Under the pieces are notes generated by a model. That model did not search any database. It was given only the letters and a program-made list of their open reading frames with translations, and was not told the origin of the DNA. Shown here in pieces: positions 35,700 through 47,334 of a stretch of DNA of 64,000 nt (positions within the stretch are counted from its first letter, which is position 1; each line of letters opens with the position of its first letter). The position numbers and the translations under genes are program-made. The stretch spans positions 11,456,546 to 11,520,545 of the forward strand of contig NC_133778.1 of assembly GCF_003597395.2 (NCBI RefSeq), written 5' to 3'. The DNA is from Chelonoidis abingdonii (Eukaryota > Chordata > Testudines > Testudinidae).

Positions 35700-36860
35700 A
35701 TTTTTCTTCGAGTAGATGCAGCCATGTATTCCACTTAGGTGCTTGCGTGCCCAGCACACCGGAGCAGGAGAATCTTGCATAGCAGTAGAAGTAGATGGGT
35801 GGAGTTCATGCTTCATGGCTATCAGCCCTCCCCGGCTGTATGAGGCAGCGCCACCCTGACCTCGCTCAGTTCCTTCTTACCACCTGTGGCTGGAAACAGG
35901 GCTCGATGTAGATTAATCTCACAATCCTCCATCTCTCAGTGATTTTTTCTAGTTGTATATAGTTAGTGCCCTAGTGTTAATTAGATTTAGGATTAGTTGC
36001 GTATTTTCCCGGGGATGCCCTCACCAGGCTGTAAGCATTGTCTTTTGTGTGTGGGCGGGGGGAAGTGATTCCCAGCATTCCCCACATGCGGTGCTTCCTG
36101 TGCTTGGGCAAGGCTCATGGCAAAGAGTGGTGTTCAATTTGCACATCATTCATGAAACAGACTCAGGTGGCTAGGGACCTTCGCCTAAAGCAGCACCTAC
36201 GCCAACAGACCATGCGTCCTGCTTTGACACTGAGGCTTACGTCAGACCGGAGGTGCTAAGAGTTCTGCTGTTTTGCACTCTGGACCTGGCACTTCTCCAA
36301 AGAGACAGTGGAGCCATTCCCCATCGAGTGCCCCAAGGAAAAGGTTGTATAAGACCAACTATGACCACTCCATGTCTTGTGGAGACTCTTCCACCTCCTC
36401 CAGACAGTGTATAGATTGGTGTGGTGGTAATGCTGGCATACAGGTTGGAGCAAGTCCCTGTAACCATTCCCTGATACCGCGATTGGAAACCTCAGACCGT
36501 TGACTCCGGTTCTGGTTCGCATTAGGGACTAGACAGTTGGACTTGTGGTTTCACTTCTCAAACAGGGCTCCTAGACAGGAGCCATACCCCAAGAGTGTGT
36601 CTAGAGACCCCAGCTAGAGGCAGTGCCTGGACTGCGTTCTGACTCAAGAGACTTAAAGGGCACATGGGGCCCAGTGAGGTGGGCTCCAAACCCCACAGCC
36701 TGGGGAGCATCCAGCCAGAGGTGGGAGCTCTACCAGAGCATGTGTCTGAGACACAAGTGCTTCCATGGTGCAATTGGGTCACACTTACCGTGGCACATGT
36801 GGCGCTAAGGGATGGGCTTGAAAGAGGCACTACATGCTTGAATCCTTGTCCCATAATATG
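35700..36860 (+). mobile_element. Retroelement remnant with zinc-knuckle-like ORF
   Basis: The 5' portion (TTCTTCGAGTAGATGCAG onward, 35706) is of a type I recall as repeated in turtle genomes. A broken frame at 36038-36259 encodes a C-x2-C-x4-H-x4-C-x2-C cluster at 36092-36142, followed by a basic, R/Q-rich segment, as in nucleic-acid-binding gag-like proteins. Frames shift and stop afterwards. A DIRS-type or other gag-like origin is possible. No reverse transcriptase or integrase was recognised. Confidence 0.45.
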
Positions 36861-37287
36861 ATACTGGCTTACCTCTGCAAACCTCCTTTCATCCCAAAGG
36901 ATGCTGCAAACAGGGGCCCTGGCCTTGCATTGTGCTTCACTCTTGTGCTTTCGTGGGGCACCAGTGAAGTCAAGGGGAGCTGAGCAGATCTCCTGGCATG
37001 TGGGTCACATTCTGACTGCTTTGCACCATGCTGGCAAGGCAAACCCCATGTGTAGCTGGCCTGACCAGCCAGTTAAGAGGGATTTATGGCTGCCTTGCTA
37101 AGCAGTTGGAGTGTATCAGCAAACATGACTGTAGGTCAGATGCACTGTATAGAACATATATAGGTCTAGCCTGAGCTCTCATTTATACTACGGCTGCTTT
37201 GCACTCCTGTGGCAATAAAGGGGCTTTTAAAGTGGGTCTGAACAACAGGCACACCACTTTAAGGCCCTTCACTGTCAGAGGGGTGAA

Positions 37288-37406
37288 GGGTGACCAGACA
37301 GCAAGTGTGAAAAATTGGGACAGGGGGTAGGGGTAATAGGAGCCTATATAAGGAAAAGACCCCAAAATTGGGACTGTCCCTATAAAATCGGGACATCTGG
37401 TCACTC
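37288..37406 (+). mobile_element. Short mariner-like MITE, copy 1
   Basis: Ends GGGTGACCAGACAG and ATCTGGTCACTC are inverted repeats. The right flank is TA and the left flank AA, consistent with a decayed TA duplication. The 119-bp interior contains GGAGCCTATATAAG and ATTGGGACTGTCCCTATAAA. The second copy, at 60160-60273, is inverted. Confidence 0.75.
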
Positions 37407-38638
37407 TAGAGGGGTGTGAAGTGGCCTTAGTGAGTGTATAATGCCACTGACCTGCATCTGGGGTGGCAGCCAACCAGTGCACAGTGGGGGAGGGGATAGA
37501 GAAATTCTGGCCAAGTACACTAGCGCAAACCCCTGCTCTTCTGAAATATCGTCTGAGCCAAGCTTTAATGCCCACACACAAGCAGAAGGGGCCTCAACTT
37601 TATGATCTCAGCTAGAAGACCCATAAGCGTTAAACATGGAACTCGATTCAGTTCGAGCGCTTTAACCCCTCCTCAGCAGCCTTCGTGGGAGGTGGCGAGA
37701 GGAGCGGGTGCAGTATTTGATTGAAAGCTATTTGCATTTTCCAAATTGTATCCATTATCGTTGTAATCCACCAAATTACATGTTTGTGAGCCCATGAAAA
37801 TCCCATTATTCTTGCTTTTTATTTCCTCGTCAGTTTGGCTCAGGGCACCAATTGTGTCAGCATGGAGAATCATTAGTGCCGCTGATGTTAGAGCCATGAA
37901 GCAACTTGGTTCTCAAAGTACCTTTCTGAAAGAGCTGGTTATGGCAAGCTCTCCGTATAACGGTACCAGCCTGCAGCCCTTCACAGAGCCACTGGCTGGT
38001 GTGCACCTACGGCAGGGCAACAAAAGCTGCTGCTAGTCAGATTTGTGCTTGTCATCCAGCCCCAGAAGCAGGTTGTGCCTGGGTTAACTGTTCTGAAAAT
38101 ATAACCCCGAATCTCTGCATATAATAAATTGTCAGCTTCAAACAACTCCCAGCGTCTCAGGAATCAAAGGTCATGCCACATGTCATTCACAAGGCATAGT
38201 CCCTAAGATTTGCAGGCCTTCCCTCATGCTCACTCAGGTAACAAACTGACTCTAAATATAGGCTACTCACTCTAAATATAGGCTTCAGGATCAGCCTCTT
38301 GGAGTGGAGCTGTAACCTTCGGGGAGCAATAAGCATTTCTGTCTCAATGGGCACCTTCGCTGGTGGCGGGGAGTGAATATAAGAGCGAGGCGCAAGAGAG
38401 AGCAGAAGAAGGAGATAAGGAAAGAGAGAGCCTCCATGTTTAAATGGCCAAACCTCAGGATGGCAGAAGGAGTCCATTTCAAATTATAATCATCATGTTT
38501 ACTAACATCTCAGTACCCAGGTGACTGGTACCTCTCAAAAGGCCCCAAGAGAAAGAAGCTGCAAAGGTGACATAAAACCTCCTACTGGTGGTCTGACCAC
38601 AGTCCAAGCAGCCAAGAAGTGCAAGGTTCTGTTGTAAT
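37407..38638. other. Intergenic, no features seen
   Basis: Unique-looking sequence. The block TCTAAATATAGGCT is directly repeated at about 38251 and 38271. No exon or repeat family was recognised. Confidence 0.5.
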
Positions 38639-39053
38639 TAGAGCTGATGGGGAATTTTTTGACTAAACCTCTTTTTTTTTTGCATTGGAAAATGAAGGTG
38701 TGTGGAATCCAAAGCTGTTTGCTGGAAAGAGTTTTGACAAAGTTCCTCTATGAGGGGGGAGAAAAATGGAAGTGAAAAGTGTCAAAATGGGAGTCTTTGG
38801 ACACGTTCCCGTTCCCACTTCCAACCCACTTTTTCCTTCCACAATGAAATGAAGATATAACAAACATATTTAAAAAAATGAAAAGGTCAGAATGGAACTG
38901 GTTTGAAATGATTGAAACAGAGCCTTTTTTACTGAGCCAAAAACTTGGGGGAGGATTTTTGGTTCACAGAAATGTGGCAATTGCCTCCTGAGTCAGAACA
39001 GGAAACATTTTCATAATCTCAACATTCTTGCTGGGAATTTCTGCCCAGCTCTA
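38639..39053. mobile_element. MITE-like element with TAGAGCTG ends
   Basis: The left end TAGAGCTG (38639) and right end CAGCTCTA (39046-39053) are an exact 8-bp inverted repeat. They enclose AT-rich sequence of a style I recall from turtle repeats (for example TCTGCCCAGCTCTAAC at the end). No clear target duplication was seen, so the superfamily is open. Confidence 0.5.
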
Positions 39054-39157
39054 ACTGTGCAGAGGGCTGTATGTACACATGGTAGGAGCCCATCCCTACC
39101 CTGAAGATTTCACTGTGTGACTAGACAAGAAACAGGCAGCACTGTTCTCCTGATGTT

Positions 39158-39286
39158 ACAGCCAAGGATTTGAGGCTCAGATAGAGTCAGTGAAATGCTC
39201 AAGGTCACACTAGCAGGCTGTGGCAGAGCTGGGAATTGAACCTGGATCACCTGAGTCCAAGCCAAGGGCCTAACTGCACCATCTTT
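39158..39286 (-). mobile_element. MIR-like SINE fragment
   Basis: On the + strand it reads GCCAAGGATTTGAGGCTCAG, TGCTCAAGGTCACACTAGCA and GAGCTGGGAATTGAACCTGG, the reverse of the MIR-like core. Confidence 0.7.
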
Positions 39287-39299
39287 TCTCCTGGTGAAT

Positions 39300-40720
39300 G
39301 CTTGGCCCCTCTTCCCCAGTCCTGTGCTCAGACTGACAAATGTTGCCCTTGGTGTGTGGTATTATGAAGAATTAGATTCACAGAGCTCATACTGTGATGT
39401 TCCAAATGGATTCCAGATGGCCAGTTAAGCTATACTTTGTCCTCGTTTGCCAACAATCTTCTTCCTAAAACTATCATTACTTATGAGGCTAAATCACAAT
39501 TTCCTTTCAGTCTTGCAGGGTGATAAATCTTTTTACATTTTTTTAAATATTTGATCTCTTAAGTGAAATGCATCTGAGTACAGTATGGAAAGCAGTGTAT
39601 ATAATTAGCCTGTAGGATGTGCTCCATATTCACAAACTTAAAAGCGGATGATGGGCACTCTGCTTCTCTCACACATGCACACACCTTAGCTGATAAACTT
39701 AGCATGTGAAAAAACTGAATTACAAACAGATCTATGTGAAAATGATGAGAGATAGTTGAAGCAGGAGCTTCCTGAACTGATTGTTCTTCACCAAAGAGAA
39801 TCCTATACAATTCCTACTAATGGGGGGAAAATACACTTGTCTAACTAGTTCACTGTATGGATGAATCTTTTGTGAAGTTAAAGTATATTAAATATTACAT
39901 TAAAAAGCCCTAAGTTAAATGAACATTAAAGTTGTACAGTAACGCACTCAAATACTTAGGACAATGGCCATTTATGTGGGCTGAACAGACATATTATTTG
40001 TGGGGCACTAAACAGGTATGGCTCTTATTCAAAAGCCTCAGTTCTGAGGGCCTTCCATACAGTAACACTGTGCTGAACTAAACCTGTGCAGATTTTCTTT
40101 ATTCCATTTTCTCCTCAAAACACCTTTCCTTGGGGCACCACTTCTGCATCAGACTTTGGCAGGCTAATTCTCGACATTATGATACTTCATGTCCTGATTT
40201 CCAGACAATGCCGACTAATGGATTTTTGCATTAGTAGCTGGTATCAGGAAATCTACTACCAAAAGGTTAATGTAAATCCATTAGTTCTTTTTTTATTTGT
40301 TAGTACAAGACAACCAATTCCTGTAAATTCATGAGGACTGAAAAGGGCATAAAGCTCTTGAAATCCTGTATCTGAGATGCGTTTGTGCTATTAATGTTGC
40401 TCTGATTAAATATTGTTGATGAAGCTTGATTCATTCATTACACCTTAAGTAGTGTGGTCTCTGCTTTCTGAGACACTAGTCTCAACAATAAAAACGTCTA
40501 GTGTGTAGATCTTTGAGATTTCGTGTCTCCCTGGCATAGTTCCCACTGGGAATGGCTTTCTAGCTCATATAGGTCCTGGATCCCATGAGAAGCAGTGATT
40601 TCACCCATTTAAGTGTACCCCAGTTACATTTCCAGTATGTTGAACAGAAGACAACCCCAGAAGAAATAACATAGCTTGTCCCACCCCATTCTATGGCCTA
40701 TGTTGTACGGAAGGTCGGGC
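39300..40720. other. Intergenic, no features seen
   Basis: AT-rich sequence with no recognisable coding exon, RNA gene or repeat. Confidence 0.5.
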
Positions 40721-40734
40721 AAAATGATATAATA

Positions 40735-41293
40735 CTGTGGCTCGCAACCTTTCCAGATGACTATACCCCTTTCAGGAGTCTGATTGGTCTTGCGTTTCAC
40801 CTAATTTAAAAATGACTTGCTTACAAAATCAGATATACCAATATAAAAGTGTCACAGCCCCACTATTGCTGAAAATTTGCTTCCTTTCATTTAATTGTAA
40901 AATAAATAAATTGGAATATTACTCTTGTACTTACATTTCAGTATATAGAGCAGTATAAACAAGTAATTGCATGAAATTTTAGGCTGTACTTACTTCGCTA
41001 GTGCTATTTAGGTAGCCTGCAGGGGCGGCTCTAGGCACCAGCGTCCCAAGCATGTGCTTGGGGCGGCTCTTTCCAAGGGGTGGCACTTTGGCCTTTTTTT
41101 TTTTTTTTGCTTCGGCTTTGCGCGCCGGCTTTTTTTTTTTTTTTTTGTGCTTTTGCTTGGGGCAGCAAAAAACCTGGAGCCGGCCCTCGCAGCCTATTGT
41201 AAAACTAGGCAAATATCTAGATGAGTTGATGTATCCCCTGGAAGAGCTCTGCGTACCCCCGGGGATATGCATAGCCCTGTCTGAGAACCACTG
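40735..41293 (+). mobile_element. hAT-type element carrying a second hAT-type insertion
   Basis: The left end CTGTGGCTCGCAACCTTTCC (decayed from CAGTGGTTCTCAACC) and right end GAGAACCACTG form terminal repeats. Flanks ATATAATA and ATATGACG agree at 5 of 8 positions, a weak target duplication. The family is the same as at 7365-7719 and 20462-20639. It is interrupted at 41020-41188; without the insertion it would be about 380 bp. Confidence 0.8.
41020..41188 (+). mobile_element. GC/T-rich hAT-type element nested in the 40.7-kb element
   Basis: The left end CAGGGGCGGCTCTAGGCACC and right end CCTGGAGCCGGCCCTC are inverted repeats of the same family as 34811-35313. Flanks GTAGCCTG (41012-41019) and GCAGCCTA (41189-41196) agree at 6 of 8. 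The host site is intact in the copy at 20.5 kb, confirming insertion. The interior has two long T tracts. The minus-strand frame there (lysine-rich) is a by-product of these tracts. Confidence 0.85.
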
Positions 41294-41299
41294 ATATGA

Positions 41300-41810
41300 C
41301 GGACTTAAAACCTATTATGTGAATGGCCACACCCACCAAGCCTCCAAGACAATGCACCAGAATTGTGTATAATTTGATGTGGTCTTTTAGTACATTTCAT
41401 GAAAAGTTGTTTGCTCTCATCAGTGGCTCACTGTCTTGGGCTTTGTATTTATGATTCACCAAATCTTAGATGTGCCCTAATCCAACTCCCAGACTTCAAA
41501 CCCACAGAACTGTGCAAGATCAGGAATAGTAGCATCTACAAGCTAATTAAGCTAGTGTAGCACTATATAGCGCTATCAGTGCTTAAGGCTTCATTCTGGA
41601 AGGTGTTGAATACAATGTTCTTGCTGCCCCAATGTTGCTTAACACTAAGCACATGCTTAAGTGCTTTGCCATATTAGGGATGGTGTGTTCATGTCAAAAA
41701 TTACTTGGTACTTTAATTCTACCTTAATGATTTCTCAATCTATATTTTTCAATTGTCCGTAAGCTAATGATGATCTTTAAAATAAAAAATATATATATAC
41801 ACACCTAGCT
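41300..41810. other. Intergenic, no features seen
   Basis: Unique-looking sequence ending in a short TA-rich run (ATATATATATACACAC). Confidence 0.5.
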
Positions 41811-41956
41811 GATAAAGCTGGAAGGGACCCCGAAAGGCCATTGAGTCCACCCCCCTGCCTTCATTACCAGGTCGAAGAACTGATTTTGCCCCAGATCCCT
41901 AAGTGCCCCCCTCAAGGATTGAACTCACAACCCTGAGTTTAGCAGGCCAATGCTCT
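41811..41956 (-). mobile_element. tRNA-derived SINE, 5' head truncated
   Basis: The CR1-like tail (AGCTGGAAGGGACCCC) is followed by GCCCCAGATCCCTAAGTGCC, AAGGATTGAACTCACAACCC and TTTAGCAGGCCAATGCTC. The copy stops before the box A equivalent (CCACTGAGCTA), so its promoter is incomplete. The + strand word GGATTGAACTC is the box B complement. Confidence 0.85.
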
Positions 41957-41959
41957 TTA

Positions 41960-43330
41960 GAGCAGTTTACCAACAAAGATAGTTACTGGAGAGCCAAAGT
42001 TTGATTTTTAGCTTCTGGAACTTATTATACTGTAAGGATAATTATTTTTCTGCTTGAAAGACATATGGCTCATGACTTGGTGAATCCCACAGCATGTTCT
42101 TGTATTTCATCCCCACAGCAGCAGATTTCAGAGAAGAAGCACAATAGCACTTTGTACCTCTGCACAGTTGGGTTTGTAGTATCTGTTTCATCTAGTGACC
42201 TCTTCTGTGTGCTGGTGATGGAGGAATAAAGTGCTCCCAGTTGTACGTCATCAGCTGGTAATTCCCAAGATTTGAGCAATACCATCTATTTGCAATGGTT
42301 TGCTCATGAAAGGGTTGTGTTTATTTATTTAGTTCCTGCACACTTTGTGGGTATATTATTTAATATAACATAGGATAGATGTGGTGGATAAGATAAAAGA
42401 TTTGAAAAACAACCCCAGTGTCATTCAAATATACTATAAGACATTGAAGAAGAACTCTATATTCTCTGCCTATCCTGTCCATCACTCCTTTCGTATGTCA
42501 TATTTCTCCTTCCCTTGTCTTTTATCCTTCTCTTCTACTCCCCAGGTCATCTCCCATCCTGTTTGTATTTCCTTCACCTTGATAATTTTACAGTATGACC
42601 CACAAAGTGCCTCTCCCACTATTAAGGATGGGGGGGATAGGAGTAACCTCGCATTTCCCTTTAGAAGAAGGTCACCTTTGGTTTTGTTTTCTGTTCCCTG
42701 AATTAATAAGAGCTGCACACAGCATACTGAAAAGGTCAAGAGCAGCGCTGCATAACTCCATAATACACCCAATGTGCAGTAACAGTAGAAGACAGTAACG
42801 CTCTAAAACACCATTCCTATGACAAAACCAAACCAACAAACGTAAATAAGAATGGAAAACGACATGAAATGAAGCCAATCTTCATGACAAATGTTGTTAT
42901 GAAAATGGAGACATGGAACCAAAGACACCCAGTCTCATCATAATGTTCACAACGCCGTGTGACGCGCGCGTTGTATTAACAATGCGTGTCGTGAAAGAAA
43001 CAAAAGGCATTTCTCTTTTGTCCTCCCCCAGTCACCTAGCCTCTGGATGATCCTCACTAATGACTAGGAGACACCCTGCAAATGACTGATTTTTTTGTGA
43101 ATTACACCCTGGTCTTGCACTATTATGTCAATGGGAGTTTTACTGATGACTTCAGCGGGACTAGGAGCAGACTGTGGGTAAAATTCTCCCAGTGCAGAGG
43201 CCAGCACAAAGTGCTTGCACTGCTTAAATCCCATTTAAAACCTCAGAATATGTCTTGAGTGGTGCTTATGTGATGCAAAGCCCAAGCACTGGTCTTCTGT
43301 AGTGGGTGATAAATTCTGCCCTACATGACT
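41960..43330. other. Intergenic, mostly no features
   Basis: A short CpG-rich block lies at 42950-42990 (GACGCGCGCGTTG). Around 43110-43190 there are words of an abundant turtle repeat (TGTCAATGGGAGTTTTACTG). Otherwise nothing is recognised. Confidence 0.5.
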
Positions 43331-43338
43331 AGCTAGGG

Positions 43339-43494
43339 TCTAGTGGGAAGGACAAGTCACATGGCTTAAGTTCTATTCCCAGCTCTGTCACTGGCCTCTT
43401 GTATGATCTTGGGCATGTCCCTTTGCCTCTGTTTTGCCTGCTAGACTTTGTCTGTTTGTAAACTCTCCAGGGCAGGAATTGTCTCTCTCTATGT
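43339..43494 (+). mobile_element. MIR-like SINE fragment
   Basis: Words CTATTCCCAGCTCTGTCACT, GATCTTGGGCATGTCCCTTT and GCCTCTGTTTTGCC follow the MIR-like order and then diverge. Confidence 0.6.
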
Positions 43495-43499
43495 GATCT

Positions 43500-46190
43500 G
43501 ACAGCGCTTTTCAGGATGGGCTTCTCCATCTTGGTTAGGGTCGCTGTAATTCCCGTAACAATTAAAAAAAGAGTCCAGGCTAATGTACCTCACAATATGT
43601 TCTGTTCCTTTGTTTTGACTGTTGCAGCTTAGTGTTAATGATTTATGGCAATACCGCAGGGCATCAGAAAAATCTAAACAATATTTTATGCAGTCATAGT
43701 CCCAGGAAATTTCACAACAGGATTCAGCTCTGAGATCTTTAATGAGAAGAGAAGCAAGACTATCAATTATAGTAACATAGCACTTGGGAGCTTTAATAAT
43801 GGGTCAAGATCCCATTGCCTCTGGCCTCTTTCAGATGTAGAACACAAGACAGTCCATGCCCCAAACAACTTTTTGTTTCCACCAATCACAGTTTGTCCTG
43901 TGCACCGTGTTGGTTAGTTACATGAGTCGTCCAATCAGATAACAGCCATTAAAACCAGGCAACACAGCACAATGTTCGGGGCACGTTGCAGACGTTCTCA
44001 ATGAAGTTTTGTTAGATGACTCCCCTAAGAGGCTTGGGCAAGTGGTATTTAAGTGGGGCATGGTCCTTGTTTTGCCTGAATTTCATCCGGAAACAAGTCC
44101 CAAATAATTACAAAGACTGAAAACATTTGATAATTTGGTGACCTGTTTTCAAATGGAAGAATAAAGGCAACAGCTTATTTGTTGCAATTTTCTCAGGCAG
44201 CTCTTGAAACCTTGGAAGAATGTGACCCTTTACAATGACCTCATGGATGTTAACTTCTCTATCTTGAATGCATGACCAAAGCGGGCTCCATAACTAGTTG
44301 CTTGATATTTTATATGCTTCAGAAACCTCCCAAGTCTGGCACACAAAACATAGGTGACCCAAGAATCTGTGGCGGCTAAGGCACTGGGACAACTTCAATT
44401 ACAAGTTAGTCACTCTCACTTCCAAATAAATCACTGTGTGAAAGCTTTATGTCTTCAGCGTTTACTGTATTAATTTTATGCATGAGTGCTTTTTTTCTTT
44501 TTTTGCCATGTGAAATATATCACTAGCCTACTAGAGCAAAATATCATTAGATCTGAAAAGGGATTTGGTCACTTACACGTTGTCACCGAGGATCATTGCA
44601 CATAGATTATGTAGGGCTGTCCTGTGCAATTTTTCTTGTGTTTATTAAGTGATTATAAATGTTGAGTAGAATGCCTTAAGGGGACATTTAACGTCTGTTA
44701 CTGTAGTGACATTTCGTTTAAAAAATGACCCTCCTGGGGCGGGATGTGGCTGCCAGGCTTTGCTCAAGGGGATGGTTTGTGAGCAGGTGGCCATAGTCCC
44801 TTCTGGCCTGTATAAGCAGATCTCCTTTGTGTTCCTATGTTTTCTCTGTTGTTCTCATGCATCTTACTGGAAGGTGGAAGTCTAGTTTTTAGAGACCGGA
44901 ACTAGACATGAGGGCATCTGGGTGGGTCTTGGCTACCTCACAGAGTTCCTGTGGGACTTTGGCTAAGTTGCTTAGGTTCTTAGCAAAGGGGCCTTTGGTT
45001 TTGGGAGTCTCCCTTTTTAGATGTCTAGCTAGACTTGATTTTCCAGCATATAGAGCACCCAGAGCTTCTGTTGGTTTCAGTGGGTACCAGGATACAAGGA
45101 TGGGCCAGAAAAGGGCTATATAAATATAAAGTAGTAGTATTTCCCTTGGAGTATTCACCCTAGTATATGTACTTGCACCCAAGAAGGAGGAAAAGAGTAT
45201 TTACACAGTGTGTGTGCTTTCGCCTCGTGTGCAGATATCTTCTGCCTACATCTACTCCTCTCTCTGTGGGAGTCAGCAGGGACCTTTCGTTGGGACTCTC
45301 CCCATCCATGATACCCCCCCGCCCCCAGCCCAAAACAGGCATTGTGCTCATGTAAGCTGCCTTCTCTTAAGGAAGATGGCTTCACTTCCAACAACCAGGG
45401 TTAGATTCCTGTATCAAAGAGAAGAAATGGAGGTTTCTCACAGCCCAACCCTTCCCTCCCACGGTGAAGAGGCCTGGCCTATTCCTCCCCGTCTCGTGAT
45501 GAGGAGAAGGAGAAGAAGGGTTGGCCTCTTGTCTTCTGAACCTTTTCCTCCACAACGTTTGCAGGTGAGGACAGTGCTTTCTTCCCTGATCTGTGTGCCC
45601 CCAGCACTGGCTGCTCTAGAGCTACCCACAAAGTGACTGGCAATAGGGTCAGGATAACTTTCCTTGTACAATTTGCTGATGGTTGTGAACGGAGACAGTA
45701 TTGATATCCTGGTCAAGAGGTGAATCACAGCCAAGCTTCTACTTGTGGCTGAGGAGTCTAGTAGTAGCAATGGGAGGATGGCGGGGGGGGGGGGGGGAAC
45801 ATTGATGAGTTCTTTTTTCCTAAAAGCAGCAGAACTAGAAGTTGCTCTGAAGACAGCAGCTGTCATGAGCTTTGCTCAAATGAGAAGGACCAATGTCTAG
45901 ACAGAAGTTCTGGGAATGGGGCTTGGACGGCATGAAGTTAAGTAAACAAGGCCAAAATGGGAGAGTCTTAGATATCAACACCCTGCCTTCACCTTACCCA
46001 AAAACCCCAAACAATGGAGTATTTAAATATTGAATTCAACCTTCACAGCACATTCCATAGCTACCCGAGTACCAATAGGCTAATATACTATGCACTTATA
46101 ATCCTTTCTCACATTAACTAGCTGTAAGTTTGGTAAGGTGGCTAACTAGCAGGCGTAACAGGAGCCCGAGGGTTACCGTACTTGCCACAT
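43500..46190. other. Intergenic, few features
   Basis: Possible old repeat ends lie near 44790-44850 (GTCCCTTCTGGCCTGTATAA, CR1-like) and 45100-45135 (AGGGCTATATAAATATAAAG). A 15-G run lies at 45783-45797. The 142-codon frames at 45208-45636 (+) and 45438-45866 (-) overlap on opposite strands and have no recognisable domain. Confidence 0.5.
45783..45797 (+). repeat. Run of 15 G
   Basis: An uninterrupted G15 homopolymer, preceded by GC and followed by AAC. Such tracts are length-variable and error-prone in assembly. Confidence 0.9.
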
Positions 46191-46197
46191 CACATGG

Positions 46198-47053
46198 TGA
46201 TACACAGATGGTTTAAGGGTAAGTTCTTTTACCTTAAAGGGTTAAGAAGCTCAGTGAAACCTGGTGACACTGACCAAGGACAATGGAGGGACAAGATACT
46301 TCAAATTTGTGGAGGGAGTCTTGTTGTGCTCTTGTTTGTTCGTTGGTTCGCTCTTGGGCTAAGAGGGAGCAGAGGTCACCCAGTTAAATTTTCCAACTCT
46401 TTCTGATCAGTCTTCATGTTTCAAATGTAAGTATCAGGCAAGGCAGATTAGTCTTATGTTTGTTTCTTCACTTGTGATGCTGTTCTTTTCGCTGGAAGGA
46501 TTTTTACTCTGTTTCTGTAACTTTGAATCTAAGACTGGGGGGGGAGGTCCCTCTAGTCTATATGAATCTGAATACCCTGTAAAGCATTTTCCATCTTGAT
46601 TTTACAGAGATAATTTTTAATTTTTCTTTCTTTAATTAAAAGCTTTCTTTTTTAAGAACCTGATTGATTTTTTTATTGTTTTAAAATCCAAGGGATTGAG
46701 TCTGAACTTACCAGGGATTGGTGGGGAGAAAGGAGGGGAGGATGATTAATTCCTCCTTGTTTTAAGATCCAAGGAGTTTGGATCGGTGTGAAGCTTCCCA
46801 AGGCAACCCAGGGAGGGGAAAGTCTGGGGCAAAAAAGAGGGGGTAGGTTAATTTCTCCTTGTGTTCAGATCCAAGGGGGTTGGGTCTTGGGTTCCCCAGG
46901 GAAGGTTTTTGGGGGAACAGAAGTGTGCCAAACACTATATTTTTGGCTGGTGGCAGTGTACCAAATTTAAGCTAGTAATTAAGCTTAAAAGTTATCATGC
47001 AGGTCCCCACTTTTTGGACGCTAAAGTTCAAAGTGGGGGAAAAAACCTTGACA
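46198..47053 (+). mobile_element. Solo LTR of a retrovirus-like LTR element
   Basis: The 856-bp block starts TGATACACAG and ends CCTTGACA, i.e. TG...CA. It is flanked by a perfect CATGG duplication (46193-46197 and 47054-47058). It has AT-rich polyadenylation-like sequence near 46630-46650 (TTTAATTAAAAGC, decayed from AATAAA) and three diverged internal repeats around 46680-46890. I recall this LTR type from turtle genomes. There is no internal region, gag, pol or env beside it, so it is a solo LTR left by recombination. Confidence 0.85.
46680..46900 (+). repeat. Three diverged tandem units inside the LTR
   Basis: Units begin near AAATCCAAGGGATTGAGTCT (about 46685), AGATCCAAGGAGTTTGGATC (about 46766) and AGATCCAAGGGGGTTGGGTC (about 46868), spaced 81 and 102 bp. 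Preceding words CCTCCTTG and TCTCCTTG recur as well. Confidence 0.75.
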
Positions 47054-47334
47054 CATGGTATCACTTTGTATTGGAACTTGGAAGGGGACCCAGGAGTCCT
47101 GTTTCCTACTGCTCTGATCTCATACTGAATCACATTCTTTTCCCTGGGCTCAGGGAGGAAAAGCAAGGATAACTAGGATGTGTCAAAGAGAATTGCTCCT
47201 AAAAGGCACTAGAGTGGTTCGTCTTGTTACGTCTACTCTTTGAACAAAAGAAGCTACTGTATCCTACTCCACCAGATGATGTGATCATTTACCCTAGCTT
47301 TGCTACAAATGTGATCTTTGGTGAATTCGTTAAA

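Noticed and set aside
45208..45866. Two overlapping 142-codon frames on opposite strands
   Set aside because: Neither has a recognisable domain, and mutual overlap on opposite strands suggests chance.
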